Shown: piece by piece, positions 15,536 through 24,841 of the stretch | Numbering within the stretch: position 1 is the stretch's first letter | Layout of the letters: every line of letters begins with the position of its first letter | Assembly: GCF_028473665.1 (NCBI RefSeq) | Contig: NZ_CP098774.1 | Coordinates: forward strand, 1,054,001 to 1,118,000 | Direction: 5' to 3' | Origin: Sphingomonas sp. QA11 | Lineage (GTDB): Bacteria; Pseudomonadota; Alphaproteobacteria; Sphingomonadales; Sphingomonadaceae | DNA length: 64,000 bases | Position numbers and translations under genes: made by a program | Notes under the pieces: model-generated | Database searches by the model: none | What the model saw: the letters and a program-made list of their open reading frames with translations, nothing else | Told to the model about the DNA's origin: nothing

Positions 15536-16510
15536 TCAGATTTCGAAGTTGATCATCTTGGCCATGATGAAGGCGCCGATGCCCATCCAGATCAGGCCGC
15601 CGCCGCCCGCGACCATCAGCCGCTGATCGATGAAGAAGGTCTGCATGTAGCTGCCGTTGATCATCCAGATCATGCCGAACACGATGAAGGGCAGGGCGCC
15701 GATGATGTACGCCGACGCCTTGGATTCGGACGACATCGCCTTGATCTTCAGCTTCATCTGCCCGCGCATGCGCAGCACGTTGGCGAGGTTGGCGAGAGTC
15801 TCGGCCAGGTTGCCGCCGGTCTCGCGCTGGATCGCGATAGTGATGACGAAGAACTGGAATTCGGGCGTGCCGAGCCGGTCCGCCGTTTCCTGCAACGCTA
15901 CGTCCATCGTCCGGCCGATCTTCATCTTGTCGGTGATCGAGCGGAACTCGACGCCGACGGGCCCCTCGACCTCCTGACCGACGACACCGATCGTCTCGGT
16001 GATCGGCAGGCCGGAGCGCAGGCCGCGGACCAGCAGCTCGATCGCATCCGGGAATTTGGCGGTGAACTGGGTGATGCGGCGCTTGATGAAGAAACCCACC
16101 ACGAAATGCGGGATGCCGGCGCCCAGCATGATGCCGACGAGCAGGGACAGCGCGATCGGCAGACCCTGGAGCCAGAGCAGCATGCCGACGATCACGGTGA
16201 TGCCGAGGGTGGCCATGCCGTACTGGCCGAGGGTCCAGGTCTTGCCGGTCATCGCCAGCCGCTTCTTGAGCAGGGCCGGGCGGGGCAGGAACCGCATCGC
16301 GGCGGCGTCCATCTTGTTGCCGCGGCTCGCGGTGATGCGGCGCATCTGCGCCTCGACCAGCGCGTTGGACGAATCGCTGTGCCGCGCCCGCACCGCGCCC
16401 AGCCGCCGTTCGCGCGCGCGCGCCGGCGATGGCCCGGCAAAGGCGAACACCATCAGCACGAGCACCGTGGCGGCGCCGGCGAACAGCATGATGTACGGCA
16501 TCAGTTCCAT
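15536..16510 (-). CDS. tadB: Tad pilus inner-membrane platform protein TadB
   Basis: 324 residues, type II secretion F family. An N-terminal helix, a cytoplasmic stretch rich in basic residues (PSPARARERRLGAVRARH), paired helices around 93-130 and C-terminal helices. The FPDAIELLVRGLRSGLPITETIGVVG segment matches the TadB consensus. It normally pairs with TadC and the CpaF/TadA ATPase; in this cluster the ATPase gene that usually sits between cpaE and tadB is missing, and the 78-bp gap leaves no room for a remnant. Confidence 0.9.
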   Translation of the reverse strand: MELMPYIMLFAGAATVLVLMVFAFAGPSPARARERRLGAVRARHSDSSNALVEAQMRRITASRGNKMDAAAMRFLPRPALLKKRLAMTGKTWTLGQYGMATLGITVIVGMLLWLQGLPIALSLLVGIMLGAGIPHFVVGFFIKRRITQFTAKFPDAIELLVRGLRSGLPITETIGVVGQEVEGPVGVEFRSITDKMKIGRTMDVALQETADRLGTPEFQFFVITIAIQRETGGNLAETLANLANVLRMRGQMKLKIKAMSSESKASAYIIGALPFIVFGMIWMINGSYMQTFFIDQRLMVAGGGGLIWMGIGAFIMAKMINFEI

Positions 16511-16588
16511 CGCGGTATCAAGCGCTCCGCTTCGTTGACGGACGGTTTACGCCCGCGAATTTTCCGCCTTCATCGTCGGCGGACAGGG

Positions 16589-17875
16589 TCACTTCTTCGC
16601 CGAACGCTTCGGCATCATCGATTTGAGATCGGCGAACTTGCCCATCAGCGAGGTGCCGCCGCCGCCCTTCTTCTTGCGCCCGTCATCGCCCTCGGCCGAG
16701 TCGCCGACGCCCATCAGCCTCGTAGCCAGATCGACCATCGGCTGGATCGTCTTGGATCCCTTGCCGGCCTCGGACAGCGGCTTGCCCAGCTTGGCTGCCT
16801 GGGCGCCCAGCTTCTGGTCGAAGGGGATCACGAAATCGATCTTGCGCTCGATCGAGCCTTCGAAGTCCTTCCGGCTGATTTCCTGCTGCCCGTTGACGTG
16901 CATCTTGTTGGCGACGACGAACACCTGGGTCTGCGGCGCGTTGGACTTGAGCCAGGACAGGATCCGGATCGAATCGCGCGCCGCGGCGAGGGTCAGCTCC
17001 GTCACCACCACCGCGACCTGCACATCGGTGATGAGATGTGGATGCTGGACCAGCATGTTGCGCGGCAGATCGACGATCGTGCATTCGAACGCGGCACGCA
17101 TCTCCTCCTGAAGCTGGTAGAAGGCGGCGCCGTCAGTCAGGACCGGCGAGTTGATCGGGGCTTCGGCCGACAGCACCGACAGCATCTCGCTCGACTTGAC
17201 CATCGCGCGTTCGATGAACAGTCCGTCGATTCGGCTGGGATTCTCGATCGCGTCGGTCAGGCCGCGGCCCGGCTCGAGATCGAGCGCCAGTGCGCCGGTG
17301 CCGAAATGCACGTCGAGGTCGAGCAACGCGGTCGTCCGTCCGCCCTTCTCGCTGAGGATCCAGGCGACCGATGTCGCCAGCGTGGAGGCGCCGACGCCAC
17401 CGCGCGCGCCGATAAAGGCGGTGGAGCAATGCGGTCGCTCGCCGCTGGCGTCGACCTGCTTGGGCGCGTTGAGGATTGTCTGCGCATGAGTGAATGCCTC
17501 GCGCAGCATATCGGGGCTCAGCGGCTTGAGCAGATAGTCCTGGATGCCGCTGACCACGAGATCGCGATACAGCCGCACGTCGTTGACCTGCCCCGCCGCG
17601 ATCACGACGGTGCCCGGTTCGCAGACCTCGGCCAGCGCGTTGATGTCGTTCAGCGGATCGCCGGATTCGGAGAGATCGACGAACAGGATCTGCGGGCTGG
17701 CCGAGACCGAGAGCGACTGGACCGCGTTGCGCAGACCGCCCTTGTTCACCTTCTCCGGTACCCAGCCCATCTCGACGGCGACCGGCCGCAGGATCTCGGC
17801 GGTGGTCTCGTCGCAGACAAAGGCGCTGAAGGGTTCGCGCTGGCCGATACGGCCGCTGTTGAAGGGAGCGTTCAT
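16589..17875 (-). CDS. cpaE: Pilus localisation ATPase-like protein CpaE/TadZ
   Basis: 428 residues. An N-terminal receiver-like domain (about 15-135) without the usual phosphorylation pocket is followed by a MinD/ParA-type domain. Its Walker A motif is the atypical GARGGVGAST (156-165), lacking the lysine of classical P-loops, which is known for TadZ proteins. CpaE places the pilus machine at the pole. A lysine-rich, glycine-rich C-terminus (DDGRKKKGGGG) follows the ATPase fold. Its start overlaps the cpaD stop by one base. Confidence 0.88.
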   Translation of the reverse strand: MNAPFNSGRIGQREPFSAFVCDETTAEILRPVAVEMGWVPEKVNKGGLRNAVQSLSVSASPQILFVDLSESGDPLNDINALAEVCEPGTVVIAAGQVNDVRLYRDLVVSGIQDYLLKPLSPDMLREAFTHAQTILNAPKQVDASGERPHCSTAFIGARGGVGASTLATSVAWILSEKGGRTTALLDLDVHFGTGALALDLEPGRGLTDAIENPSRIDGLFIERAMVKSSEMLSVLSAEAPINSPVLTDGAAFYQLQEEMRAAFECTIVDLPRNMLVQHPHLITDVQVAVVVTELTLAAARDSIRILSWLKSNAPQTQVFVVANKMHVNGQQEISRKDFEGSIERKIDFVIPFDQKLGAQAAKLGKPLSEAGKGSKTIQPMVDLATRLMGVGDSAEGDDGRKKKGGGGTSLMGKFADLKSMMPKRSAKK

Positions 17876-18504
17876 TACTTGGTCGCCGGATCTTTGAGGC
17901 CGCTGGCGCCCGTGGGCACGGCCTTGCGATAGGTGCCGATCGCGCGGGTGGAGACCGCGGGGTCGGTGGTTTCAGCGCCTGGCTGGCCGCGGACGAGATC
18001 GCCGGGGTTCGCGACCATCGCCGCCAGGTTGGAGTTGATCGCGCAGCCCTGGTTGGACGAGGTGTTGCTCTCGAACTCTGGCTGGCTCACCCGGCTGAAA
18101 TCCGGGCAGCCCGGCACCCTTGCCTTCATGCGGGTGACGACGATCCGCGCCATTCCAGGCGCAATGGCGGCACCAGTCACCGGTGCATCGTCGGACAGCA
18201 ATAGCCCGTAGTGCGCGATCTCGGTCGAGACTTCGTCGCGGATGCCCCCGCCACGGGAATTGGGGTCGTCGATCGAGACGCGATCACCATAGCCGAGGCG
18301 AAGCGAGGACATCCAGCCGGCCAGACGCTGCGCCTCGCCCGGGGCGAGCGTGTTGCCGCTGGTGTTGACGTCGAACACATAGTCGGTCCGGCTGACGACC
18401 GGCTGGTGGACCGATTCCACGCCACGGTTCTGCGTGCCCGCGCAGGCGCCCAGCAGCAGGGCCGGCACAAGGGCTGATGCGAGGAGGGTCGTACGCTTGA
18501 TCAT
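17875..18504 (-). CDS. cpaD: Pilus assembly lipoprotein CpaD
   Basis: 209 residues with a signal ending in the lipobox LLGAC (about 17-21). The mature part follows CpaD family proteins: LAPGEAQRLAGWMSSLRLGYGDRVSIDDP, VVTRMKARVPGCPDFS and GCAINSNLAAMVANPGDLVRG. CpaD is thought to help secretin assembly in the outer membrane. It lies between cpaC and cpaE with close spacing. Confidence 0.9.
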   Translation of the reverse strand: MIKRTTLLASALVPALLLGACAGTQNRGVESVHQPVVSRTDYVFDVNTSGNTLAPGEAQRLAGWMSSLRLGYGDRVSIDDPNSRGGGIRDEVSTEIAHYGLLLSDDAPVTGAAIAPGMARIVVTRMKARVPGCPDFSRVSQPEFESNTSSNQGCAINSNLAAMVANPGDLVRGQPGAETTDPAVSTRAIGTYRKAVPTGASGLKDPATK

Positions 18505-18527
18505 GGGTCTATCCCTTGAGCCGACGG

Positions 18528-20246
18528 TCAGTTGAGGTTGAAGCCGGGCGCGACGCTCTCGGCCTTCGATTTCGATTTCGATTTGGTTTCGGGCGGCATG
18601 CTCTTGATCACCGATTCCTCGCGGCGCGGCTGCTGAGGCGCCTGCGAGGGGAGGGCGGAGACGGGCGCGGCCGCACCGAAGGCAGGCTCCGCACCGGCGG
18701 GCGGAGCCATGCTTGGCTTGGGCCGATCCCCTCCGTTGGTGCCGCCGCCGAGCTGGCCGAGCAGCACCCGATCCAGATCGGTCGGCGCCCTGTAGCCATC
18801 GGTCGGCAGGACGATGTCGTTCGCATTGACCGGCTTCACCAGATACGGAGTGATCACGATCACGAGCTCGGTCTCGTTGCGCTGGAAGCTGTTGGAGCGG
18901 AACAGGGCGCCCAGGATCGGCACGTCGCCAATGCCCGGAGCCTTGTCGATCGAGTTCTGATGGTCATTCTGGAGCAGGCCGGCGATCATGAAGCTCTGGC
19001 CCGAGCCGAGTTCGACCGTGGTTTCCGCCCGGCGGGTCGTGAGCCCGGGGATGACGATGTTGCCGATCGTCACCGAGCCCGCTGCCGAGAGTTGCGATAC
19101 TTCGGGACGGACCCGAAGCGAGATGCGCCCGTCCGCGAGCACCGTCGGGGTGTAGGCTAGGCTGACGCCGTATTGCTTATATTCGACCGAGACAGCGCCG
19201 AGCCCCTGGCTCACCGGTATCGGGATCTCGCCGCCTGCGAGGAAAGTGCCGGTCTCGCCGGAAAGGGCGGTGAGGTTGGGGTTGGCGAGCGTCGTCACCT
19301 GACCGTCCCGTTCACCCAGATCGAGCGACGCGAGCAGGTCCATGCCGAACGCGCGTCCGGCGAGGCCAAGTACCGTCCCCATTCCCGTGCCCGCCGGAAA
19401 TTTGAACAGGGTATTGCCGGGGACGGCGCCATTCGCGTCGACGGCCACCGGGGGACCGCCCGGTACCGGTGGAAGCCCCGGAACCGTCGTGATGGTGCCC
19501 TGGCGCCCCTGGGTGATACCGAACAGGGTTCCGCCTGTGTTGTCGCGATTGGTGAGATTGACGCCGATATTCTTCACGAAGCTGCGGCTGACCTCGGCGA
19601 AGCGGACCTGCAGGTTGACCTGCAACGGGGTCGCGGTGCGAAGCCGGTTGAACACGGCGATCTTCAGGGTGGCGGTGGCATCGGAAGCGTTGACGCCGGG
19701 GTTGAGCAGCGCCGTCACCAGCCGTTCGGCCTGGGCGCTGTCCTCCGGCGCGGCGACCGTGCCGGTCAGCACGGCGATCTGGCCTGTCGTCGTCACATGG
19801 ATGTCGGCATCCGGCATCGCCAGCTTCATCATGCGATCGATTGACGTGATGTTCTGGCTGACCAGGATGTTGGCCGAATAGATCACGGCGCCGCTCGCAT
19901 TCGTCGCGAATACCGTGGCCTCGCCGAATTCCTTGCCGAACAGGTGGATCTGGCGCGCGTTGCTGACATAGACGTCGGCGGTGCTCGGGTTGGATACCCA
20001 CACGTCGGCGACGTCGGACGGAAGGGTGATCAACTCGCCCTGGCCGATCGAGAGCAGCACCTGGCGGGTTGGCCGCTGCGTGCCGACCGGGGGTGTCCCC
20101 ACCCGTGCCGGACGCGCGGTGGCCGGACGTGGCCTTGCGGGACCGGCCTTGGCCGCACCGGCGATCGCGGTCGCGGGCAAGGTGGCGACCAGGGCCGCCG
20201 CCGCCGTCACCGCAACCGAGCGATGCAAGAAGGTCCTGATACGCAT
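18528..20246 (-). CDS. cpaC: Tad pilus outer-membrane secretin CpaC
   Basis: 572 residues from the ATG after a GGGGGGAAG ribosome-binding site, giving a clean signal peptide; an ATG nine codons upstream is also in frame. An N-terminal pilus/BON-like region (about 70-190) leads to the secretin domain, with VQVRFAEVSRSF, LANPNLTALSGETGTFLAGGEIPIPV and VPILGALFRSNSFQRNETELVIVITPYLV. It forms the pilus pore in the outer membrane. A proline- and alanine-rich tail and a basic KSKSKSK stretch follow. The start sits one base past the cpaB stop. Confidence 0.92.
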   Translation of the reverse strand: MRIRTFLHRSVAVTAAAALVATLPATAIAGAAKAGPARPRPATARPARVGTPPVGTQRPTRQVLLSIGQGELITLPSDVADVWVSNPSTADVYVSNARQIHLFGKEFGEATVFATNASGAVIYSANILVSQNITSIDRMMKLAMPDADIHVTTTGQIAVLTGTVAAPEDSAQAERLVTALLNPGVNASDATATLKIAVFNRLRTATPLQVNLQVRFAEVSRSFVKNIGVNLTNRDNTGGTLFGITQGRQGTITTVPGLPPVPGGPPVAVDANGAVPGNTLFKFPAGTGMGTVLGLAGRAFGMDLLASLDLGERDGQVTTLANPNLTALSGETGTFLAGGEIPIPVSQGLGAVSVEYKQYGVSLAYTPTVLADGRISLRVRPEVSQLSAAGSVTIGNIVIPGLTTRRAETTVELGSGQSFMIAGLLQNDHQNSIDKAPGIGDVPILGALFRSNSFQRNETELVIVITPYLVKPVNANDIVLPTDGYRAPTDLDRVLLGQLGGGTNGGDRPKPSMAPPAGAEPAFGAAAPVSALPSQAPQQPRREESVIKSMPPETKSKSKSKAESVAPGFNLN

Positions 20247-20247
20247 C

Positions 20248-21267
20248 CTATTTCTTCCCCCCGACCGGAACATCGGTCACATTATTCCCCCGCGCGACCC
20301 GGACCACTGGACCGGTCGTCACCGCTGCACCCGGAAATCCCGGGGCGCCCGGCGCGCTGGGCGTGGACTCGGCCGATTTGCCGGGCACGGTGCTGCGCTG
20401 GAAGCGCGAGACGTCGGCACCGGTCGCGAGTGTCGAGTTGCCGGCCTGGGGCTGGCTCGCGACCCGCAGCAGCATTGCCTTTTCGGCCTTCGGGTCGCTG
20501 CCTTCGGGCACCTTGACATCCCCGTTGGCGATCGCTTCCTCAAGCTCGCTGTTGTTGTCCGCGATCGATCGCAACGAGAGGGAGAGCGAGCCGAGAGTCT
20601 GGGCGACTGCGATCTTCTCCGCGATCTTCGGCGTTGCCTCGATCGTCACATTGGAGAAGGTGCGGACGACTGTCTTGCCGTCCTCGCCCGCCTGGTTGTC
20701 GGTGCGCTGGTCGGTCGCCAGCACGCGCAGGTTGCGCATGATGGTCTCGGCGACCTTTAGCGGCGGGCCGTCGCCGCCGCCGGTCACCGTCTGGGTCAGC
20801 ACCAGGTCGATCCGGTCGCCCGGGAAGACGAAGCCGGCGACGCCGGTCTGCGCCGACACCGGTACTGTCACGGCGCGCATGCCCGGGCCGAGTGCGGCCG
20901 CCAGGAAGCCGCGATCGCCGGGCTTCACCAGCGCGCCCTGCGTGACCGGCTGGCCGGCGGTGATCGCGTTGCGCACGACCGTGCCCTGAAGCGACTTCAG
21001 GTCGGCAGTGTTCTTGATGAAATAGGCGTTGTCGACCAGTTCCTTCGGCCAGGGCTGAAACTTCAGCGCGGTCGCATCCAGGATCGTACCCACGGGCAGC
21101 GCGCGCGTGGCGACGAGCACCTCGGGACCGTCGACCGGGGCGGCGGCCGTAGTAGCCGCGCCAGCCTGGGGCGCCGATCCGCCGACGAGCAGGCTACGCG
21201 CCATGAAGGCCGTGATCGCAGCGACGATCAAGGCGCCCACCAGAAGAATGATCTTGCGACTGTCCAT
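20248..21267 (-). CDS. cpaB: Flp pilus assembly protein CpaB
   Basis: 339 residues. A single N-terminal helix (about 5-25), an SAF domain (about 48-115, VLVATRALPVGTILDATALKFQPWP, GQPVTQGAL) and the RcpC/CpaB core (GMRAVTVPVSAQTGVAGFVFPGDRIDLVLT). CpaB is a periplasmic partner of the CpaC secretin. The C-terminal 80 residues are low-complexity and rich in proline, alanine and glycine. Confidence 0.9.
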   Translation of the reverse strand: MDSRKIILLVGALIVAAITAFMARSLLVGGSAPQAGAATTAAAPVDGPEVLVATRALPVGTILDATALKFQPWPKELVDNAYFIKNTADLKSLQGTVVRNAITAGQPVTQGALVKPGDRGFLAAALGPGMRAVTVPVSAQTGVAGFVFPGDRIDLVLTQTVTGGGDGPPLKVAETIMRNLRVLATDQRTDNQAGEDGKTVVRTFSNVTIEATPKIAEKIAVAQTLGSLSLSLRSIADNNSELEEAIANGDVKVPEGSDPKAEKAMLLRVASQPQAGNSTLATGADVSRFQRSTVPGKSAESTPSAPGAPGFPGAAVTTGPVVRVARGNNVTDVPVGGKK

Positions 21268-21316
21268 GACGATTCAGGCCTTTCGGGCACGGGACGATTG
21301 AGCCCGCGTTAAGCAT

Positions 21317-21796
21317 TCACAGGAACTGGTTAAGAATCGGTTCGCGAAGTGTAAGAAGGGCGGCGATCGCGATCGCCACGCCGTACGGAATCTCGATCGC
21401 GCCGGTCTTTTTGCGGACGGCACGCTCGATCACGAGCAGCAGCGTGAGCGCCCCGCCGAGCAGCGACATTACGATCAGCATCCAGGCGAGGCCGGCAAAC
21501 GGAAACCACAAGGCGAGCGCGCCGATCATCTTCACGTCGCCGCCGCCCATCCACCCAAAGGCGAAGGCGCCGAAGAAAAAGGCGAAAACGATCGCTGCCA
21601 CGCCGAGCTGGATCGCGATGTCGGGCCAGAGCGACAGGCCGTTGGCCCACCACCAGAACGGGGCGAGCACCAGGATCGCCAGGTTCTTCCAGTTGGCGAT
21701 TTCGCGGGTACGCGCATCCTGGATCCCCGCGGAGACAAGGAGCAGCGCCAGCGCGCCAAGCAGCAAAGCGTATTGTATTCCCCCGCCCATGGGCAA
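21317..21796 (-). CDS. cpaA: A24 family prepilin peptidase CpaA/TadV
   Basis: 159 residues, about five membrane helices. The two catalytic aspartates of type IV prepilin peptidases are present: one in the QDARTREIANW loop (about Asp27) and one in GGGDVKMIGAL (about Asp85). It would trim Flp-type prepilins. It is the first gene of the operon, yet no pilin gene lies upstream within this window. The start could also be two codons later. Confidence 0.9.
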   Translation of the reverse strand: MPMGGGIQYALLLGALALLLVSAGIQDARTREIANWKNLAILVLAPFWWWANGLSLWPDIAIQLGVAAIVFAFFFGAFAFGWMGGGDVKMIGALALWFPFAGLAWMLIVMSLLGGALTLLLVIERAVRKKTGAIEIPYGVAIAIAALLTLREPILNQFL

Positions 21797-21838
21797 TTAC
21801 CCTAGACGACATGGCTTTCTAAAAAGTAACCAGCATTC

Positions 21839-22780
21839 ATGGTTTCTCCGCAGCTCTACCGTCGCGCGATTCCGGCAACCGCCCGGATCTCGCATTGGAC
21901 CGCGCCCGACGGCTGGCAGCTGCGCCGTTTCGACTGGCCGGCGGAAGGAAATCAGCGCGGCAGCATCCTGTTCCAGGGTGGCCGCGGCGACATCTTCGAG
22001 AAATATCTGGAGGCGTTCGCCCATTGGCACGGCCAGGGATGGTCGATCACCGCGTTCGACTGGCGCGGCCAGGGGGGATCGGGGCGGCTGTCGCCCGATC
22101 CGCATGTCGGCCATGTCGAGACGTTCGACGTCTTCATCGACGACTTCGCTGCCTTCTGGGCCGACTGGTCGTCCCAGGCAGCCGGGCCGCAGGTGGTGAT
22201 GGGCCATTCGATGGGCGGGCATCTCGTGCTGCGTGCGCTGACCGAGGGCGTCGCCCGGCCGGTGGCAGCGGTGCTGGTCGCGCCGATGCTCGGCCTGCAC
22301 AGTCCGCTCGGCGCCGGAATGGGGGAACGGCTCGCGAAATTGCTGGGCGGCGTGGGCAACTCGGCGCGCCCCGCGTGGAAGGTCAATGAGCGCCCCGCGA
22401 CGACAGCGACGCGCCAGGCTTTGCTGACCCATGACCCGGCCCGTTATGAAGACGAGATCTACTGGCAATCGACCAGGCCCGAGCTGGTGCTGGGGCCGCC
22501 AAGCTGGCGCTGGGTGATCAGGGCGTTCGAATCGACCCGGCGCCTGCGGGACGATCCGCGGCTGAAGACGATGACCGTGCCGGTGCTGATGCTCGTCGCC
22601 GAGGCGGACAAGCTGGTGAGCCCCAAGGCGGCGCTGCAGGTTGCCGCTAGGCTGCCCGACGTACGTGTCGTGCGGTTCGGGCAGGAATCCGCCCATGAGG
22701 TGCTGCGCGAGGCGGACAGCGTGCGGAACCGCGCGATCGGCGAGATCGACATTTTCCTGGCCGCGCGCGCGCAACGCTGA
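21839..22780 (+). CDS. Alpha/beta hydrolase, lysophospholipase (PldB)-like
   Basis: 313 residues of the serine aminopeptidase S33/monoacylglycerol lipase group. The nucleophile elbow is GHSMGG (Ser124), preceded by FDWRGQGGSG (oxyanion and cap region near 74-82); the acid lies in LVAEADKLVS and the histidine in ESAHEVLRE. No signal peptide is seen, so it is cytoplasmic. The substrates are probably monoacyl glycerolipids, but this is inferred from the family. It is followed after 19 bp by an FAD oxidoreductase and may share its transcript. Confidence 0.85.
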   Translation: MVSPQLYRRAIPATARISHWTAPDGWQLRRFDWPAEGNQRGSILFQGGRGDIFEKYLEAFAHWHGQGWSITAFDWRGQGGSGRLSPDPHVGHVETFDVFIDDFAAFWADWSSQAAGPQVVMGHSMGGHLVLRALTEGVARPVAAVLVAPMLGLHSPLGAGMGERLAKLLGGVGNSARPAWKVNERPATTATRQALLTHDPARYEDEIYWQSTRPELVLGPPSWRWVIRAFESTRRLRDDPRLKTMTVPVLMLVAEADKLVSPKAALQVAARLPDVRVVRFGQESAHEVLREADSVRNRAIGEIDIFLAARAQR

Positions 22781-22799
22781 GCGCATCGGAGACTCAATC

Positions 22800-23894
22800 T
22801 TGAAGCACTATGATATCGTGATCGTCGGCGCTGGAATCGCCGGCGCCAGTCTCGCGGCAGCGGTCGCGCCGAATGCCTCGGTGCTGCTGGTCGAGGCGGA
22901 AGATATGCCCGGCTATCACGCCACCGGGAGATCGGCGGCCTATTGGTCCGAAAGCTATGGCGGCCCCGGCGTCCAGCCGCTCACCAGCGCATCGGGCCCG
23001 GTGCTCCAGGCCGGTCGGTTCCTTGCGCCGCTCGGTTCGCTCCATATCGGCCGAACGGCCGATGCGGCCGCGATCGACGCTTTCCTCGCCGAGTTCGACG
23101 ATACCCCGGTCGTGCTTGAACGGGTCGACCCGGCGACGTTGGTCCCCGGCTTGCACGATGACTGGACACTCGGCGTGATGGAGGCGAGCAGCGCCTATAT
23201 CGATGTGGCCGCGCTCCATGCCGATTTCCTCGCCCGTGCCCGTCGCGCTGGAGCCGAGCTGATCGTTGACGCATCGCTTCGTGCCGCGACACGTATGGAG
23301 GGGCAGTGGCGGATCGAGACGAGCGCCGGCAACTTCTGCGCGACCGCCCTGGTCAACGCCGCGGGGGCATGGGCCGATACCGTCGCGCGGATCGCAGGGG
23401 CCGTGCCGATCGGCATCCAGCCCTATCGCCGTACCATGACCCAGTTGCGTACCGCCCCTGCCGCACCGGAGGGTTTGCCTCATGTCGGAGACATATCGGG
23501 GCAGTTCTATTTCAAGCCGGAGGCGGGCGGTCGCCTATGGCTCAGCCCGCATGACGAGACGCCGGTCGACCCGTGCGACGTCCAGCCCGAGGAACTCGAC
23601 GTCGCCATCGCGATCGACCGGTTCGAGCGGGTCGTCGACTGGAAGGTCGAGGCGGTCGAGCGTCGCTGGGCAGGCCTCAGAAGCTTCGCGCCCGACCGGC
23701 TGCCAGTCTACGGGTTCGATCCCCGGCTGCCTGGTTTCTTCTGGTGCGCGGGGCAGGGGGGATTCGGCATCCAGACCGCACCAGCCGGGGCGGCACTGGC
23801 GGCGGCGCTGTTGCTGGGCCGGAGCCCCGATCCGATCGTGGCCGCGATCGATCCGGCGCAATATGCGCCCGATCGCTTTCGAACGCTGGCGTAA
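22800..23894 (+). CDS. FAD-dependent oxidoreductase (DAO family)
   Basis: 364 residues from a TTG codon that places KHYDIVIVGAGIAG at the N-terminus, with a GGAG about 9 bp upstream; no ATG gives a sensible N-terminus. The dinucleotide-binding GAGIAG (10-15), an EAEDMPGYHATGRSAAYWSE segment, ALVNAAGAWAD and a C-terminal GFFWCAGQGGFGIQTAPAGAALAAAL are those of the D-amino-acid/glycine oxidase group. Substrate unknown; a secondary amine or hydroxy acid is likely. In the same orientation as the hydrolase upstream. Confidence 0.85.
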   Translation: MKHYDIVIVGAGIAGASLAAAVAPNASVLLVEAEDMPGYHATGRSAAYWSESYGGPGVQPLTSASGPVLQAGRFLAPLGSLHIGRTADAAAIDAFLAEFDDTPVVLERVDPATLVPGLHDDWTLGVMEASSAYIDVAALHADFLARARRAGAELIVDASLRAATRMEGQWRIETSAGNFCATALVNAAGAWADTVARIAGAVPIGIQPYRRTMTQLRTAPAAPEGLPHVGDISGQFYFKPEAGGRLWLSPHDETPVDPCDVQPEELDVAIAIDRFERVVDWKVEAVERRWAGLRSFAPDRLPVYGFDPRLPGFFWCAGQGGFGIQTAPAGAALAAALLLGRSPDPIVAAIDPAQYAPDRFRTLA

Positions 23895-23942
23895 CGGTTC
23901 GGGCGAGGCTAACCTGCATCAATCCACTCCGGGAGAGATGAG

Positions 23943-24113
23943 ATGGCCCATAAATTCGTGATCGAGCAGAACAAGGCCGGCGAGTATGTCGCCAAGTTCA
24001 AGTACAACAGCGAAATCATGTTCTGGACCGAAGGCTATACGACCAAGGCCAGCGCGCAGAACGCGATCGATTCGATCAAGAAGAACGGCCCCCCGGCGCC
24101 CGTCGAGGATTGA
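23943..24113 (+). CDS. YegP/DUF1508 family small protein
   Basis: A 56-residue protein too short to stand out by length but with a GGGAGAGATGAG ribosome-binding region directly ahead of its ATG. The sequence FVIEQNKAGEYVAKFKYNSEIMFWTEGYTTKASAQNAIDSIKKN, described here by its pattern of F.I....G.Y...FK.....I...EGY..KA.A.N.I.SIKKN, is the single DUF1508 repeat. The fold is an alpha/beta unit found in YegP-like proteins whose function is unknown. It follows the FAD enzyme by 48 bp and may be its own unit. Confidence 0.85.
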   Translation: MAHKFVIEQNKAGEYVAKFKYNSEIMFWTEGYTTKASAQNAIDSIKKNGPPAPVED

Positions 24114-24841
24114 TTGTCCGGCGTAGGTCGTAGCACCCGCGCTCCATTCCGTATCCGTGACAGGGCCGCTGGTTCAGGCGGCTTGGGCGGCGCTTATCCT
24201 TCGGCGGATAGCAATGTCCGCCTTGGATGTTGCCCTCGTCGCTTCATGAGCATTCGACATCTGGCGTGGCAGATAGGCTACGTTTTGGTGCGTGGCGTTA
24301 TTGCGACGTGCGACAGGATTCAAAGACGCTTTTGCATGGTGTTGCCGAGATCTTCCAAGAGGGAAGGGGGCAAAGCGGGTGCGTGATGTTGGATGATTTT
24401 GCCGCCGCCGCTGCGGGAGTCGCGTAGCGCAAGGTGCAGCGTCGCCAATTTTCCATTTGGGCTATCCTCAAGATTGAGTAGATCATTGATGCTCTTGCTG
24501 TTGTTATTTAATTTGGTTTAAATAATTTGAAGGATGAAATTCAATTGCGGTGAAACATTATTATAGAATTTGTATAAATGCATTTCACGTCCTGTGGCGG
24601 AGCTGATTTTGCACGATTTTAGAAATATTGATCTATATCAAGGTGGTGTTAATAGTGTCTAGAAATTTGCGATAATTCACCAAGTCAACTCATTTGAAAT
24701 CTGTGAAGTGTATTGTGTCGGGAAGAATCCCGATATGTGACATATAGATTATGGTTAACGCGTTTTAATCATATGCCTTGTTCGGTAGCGTAATGCTGCG
24801 ATTCAATATCCGGAATCGAAGCTGCGCGGGGAACGTATTCC
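24114..24841. promoter_or_regulatory. 728-bp A+T-rich intergenic region upstream of collagen-like gene
   Basis: No convincing gene. The first 350 bp are moderately G+C-rich and the rest strongly A+T-rich, in contrast with the backbone. It contains an FNR/FixK-type palindrome at 24628-24641. The length suggests a long leader or complex control region for the gene at 24842. Confidence 0.45.
24628..24641. promoter_or_regulatory. Candidate FNR/FixK-type binding site
   Basis: TTGATCTATATCAA is a perfect match to the TTGAT-N4-ATCAA consensus of FNR/Anr/FixK regulators. It is centred about 207 bp ahead of the ATG at 24842, in A+T-rich DNA. Oxygen-linked control is an inference; no such regulator is encoded in the window. 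Confidence 0.45.

Noticed and set aside
15458..17932. Very long plus-strand frame of more than 800 codons
   Set aside because: It runs antisense across tadB, cpaE and part of tadC, with arginine/histidine/alanine-rich composition typical of shadows in high-G+C DNA; the minus-strand genes have clear family motifs.
24114..24386. 90-codon frame after the YegP-like gene
   Set aside because: Begins directly at the preceding stop, arginine-rich in a way expected from backbone-like DNA, no recognised domain or ribosome-binding site.
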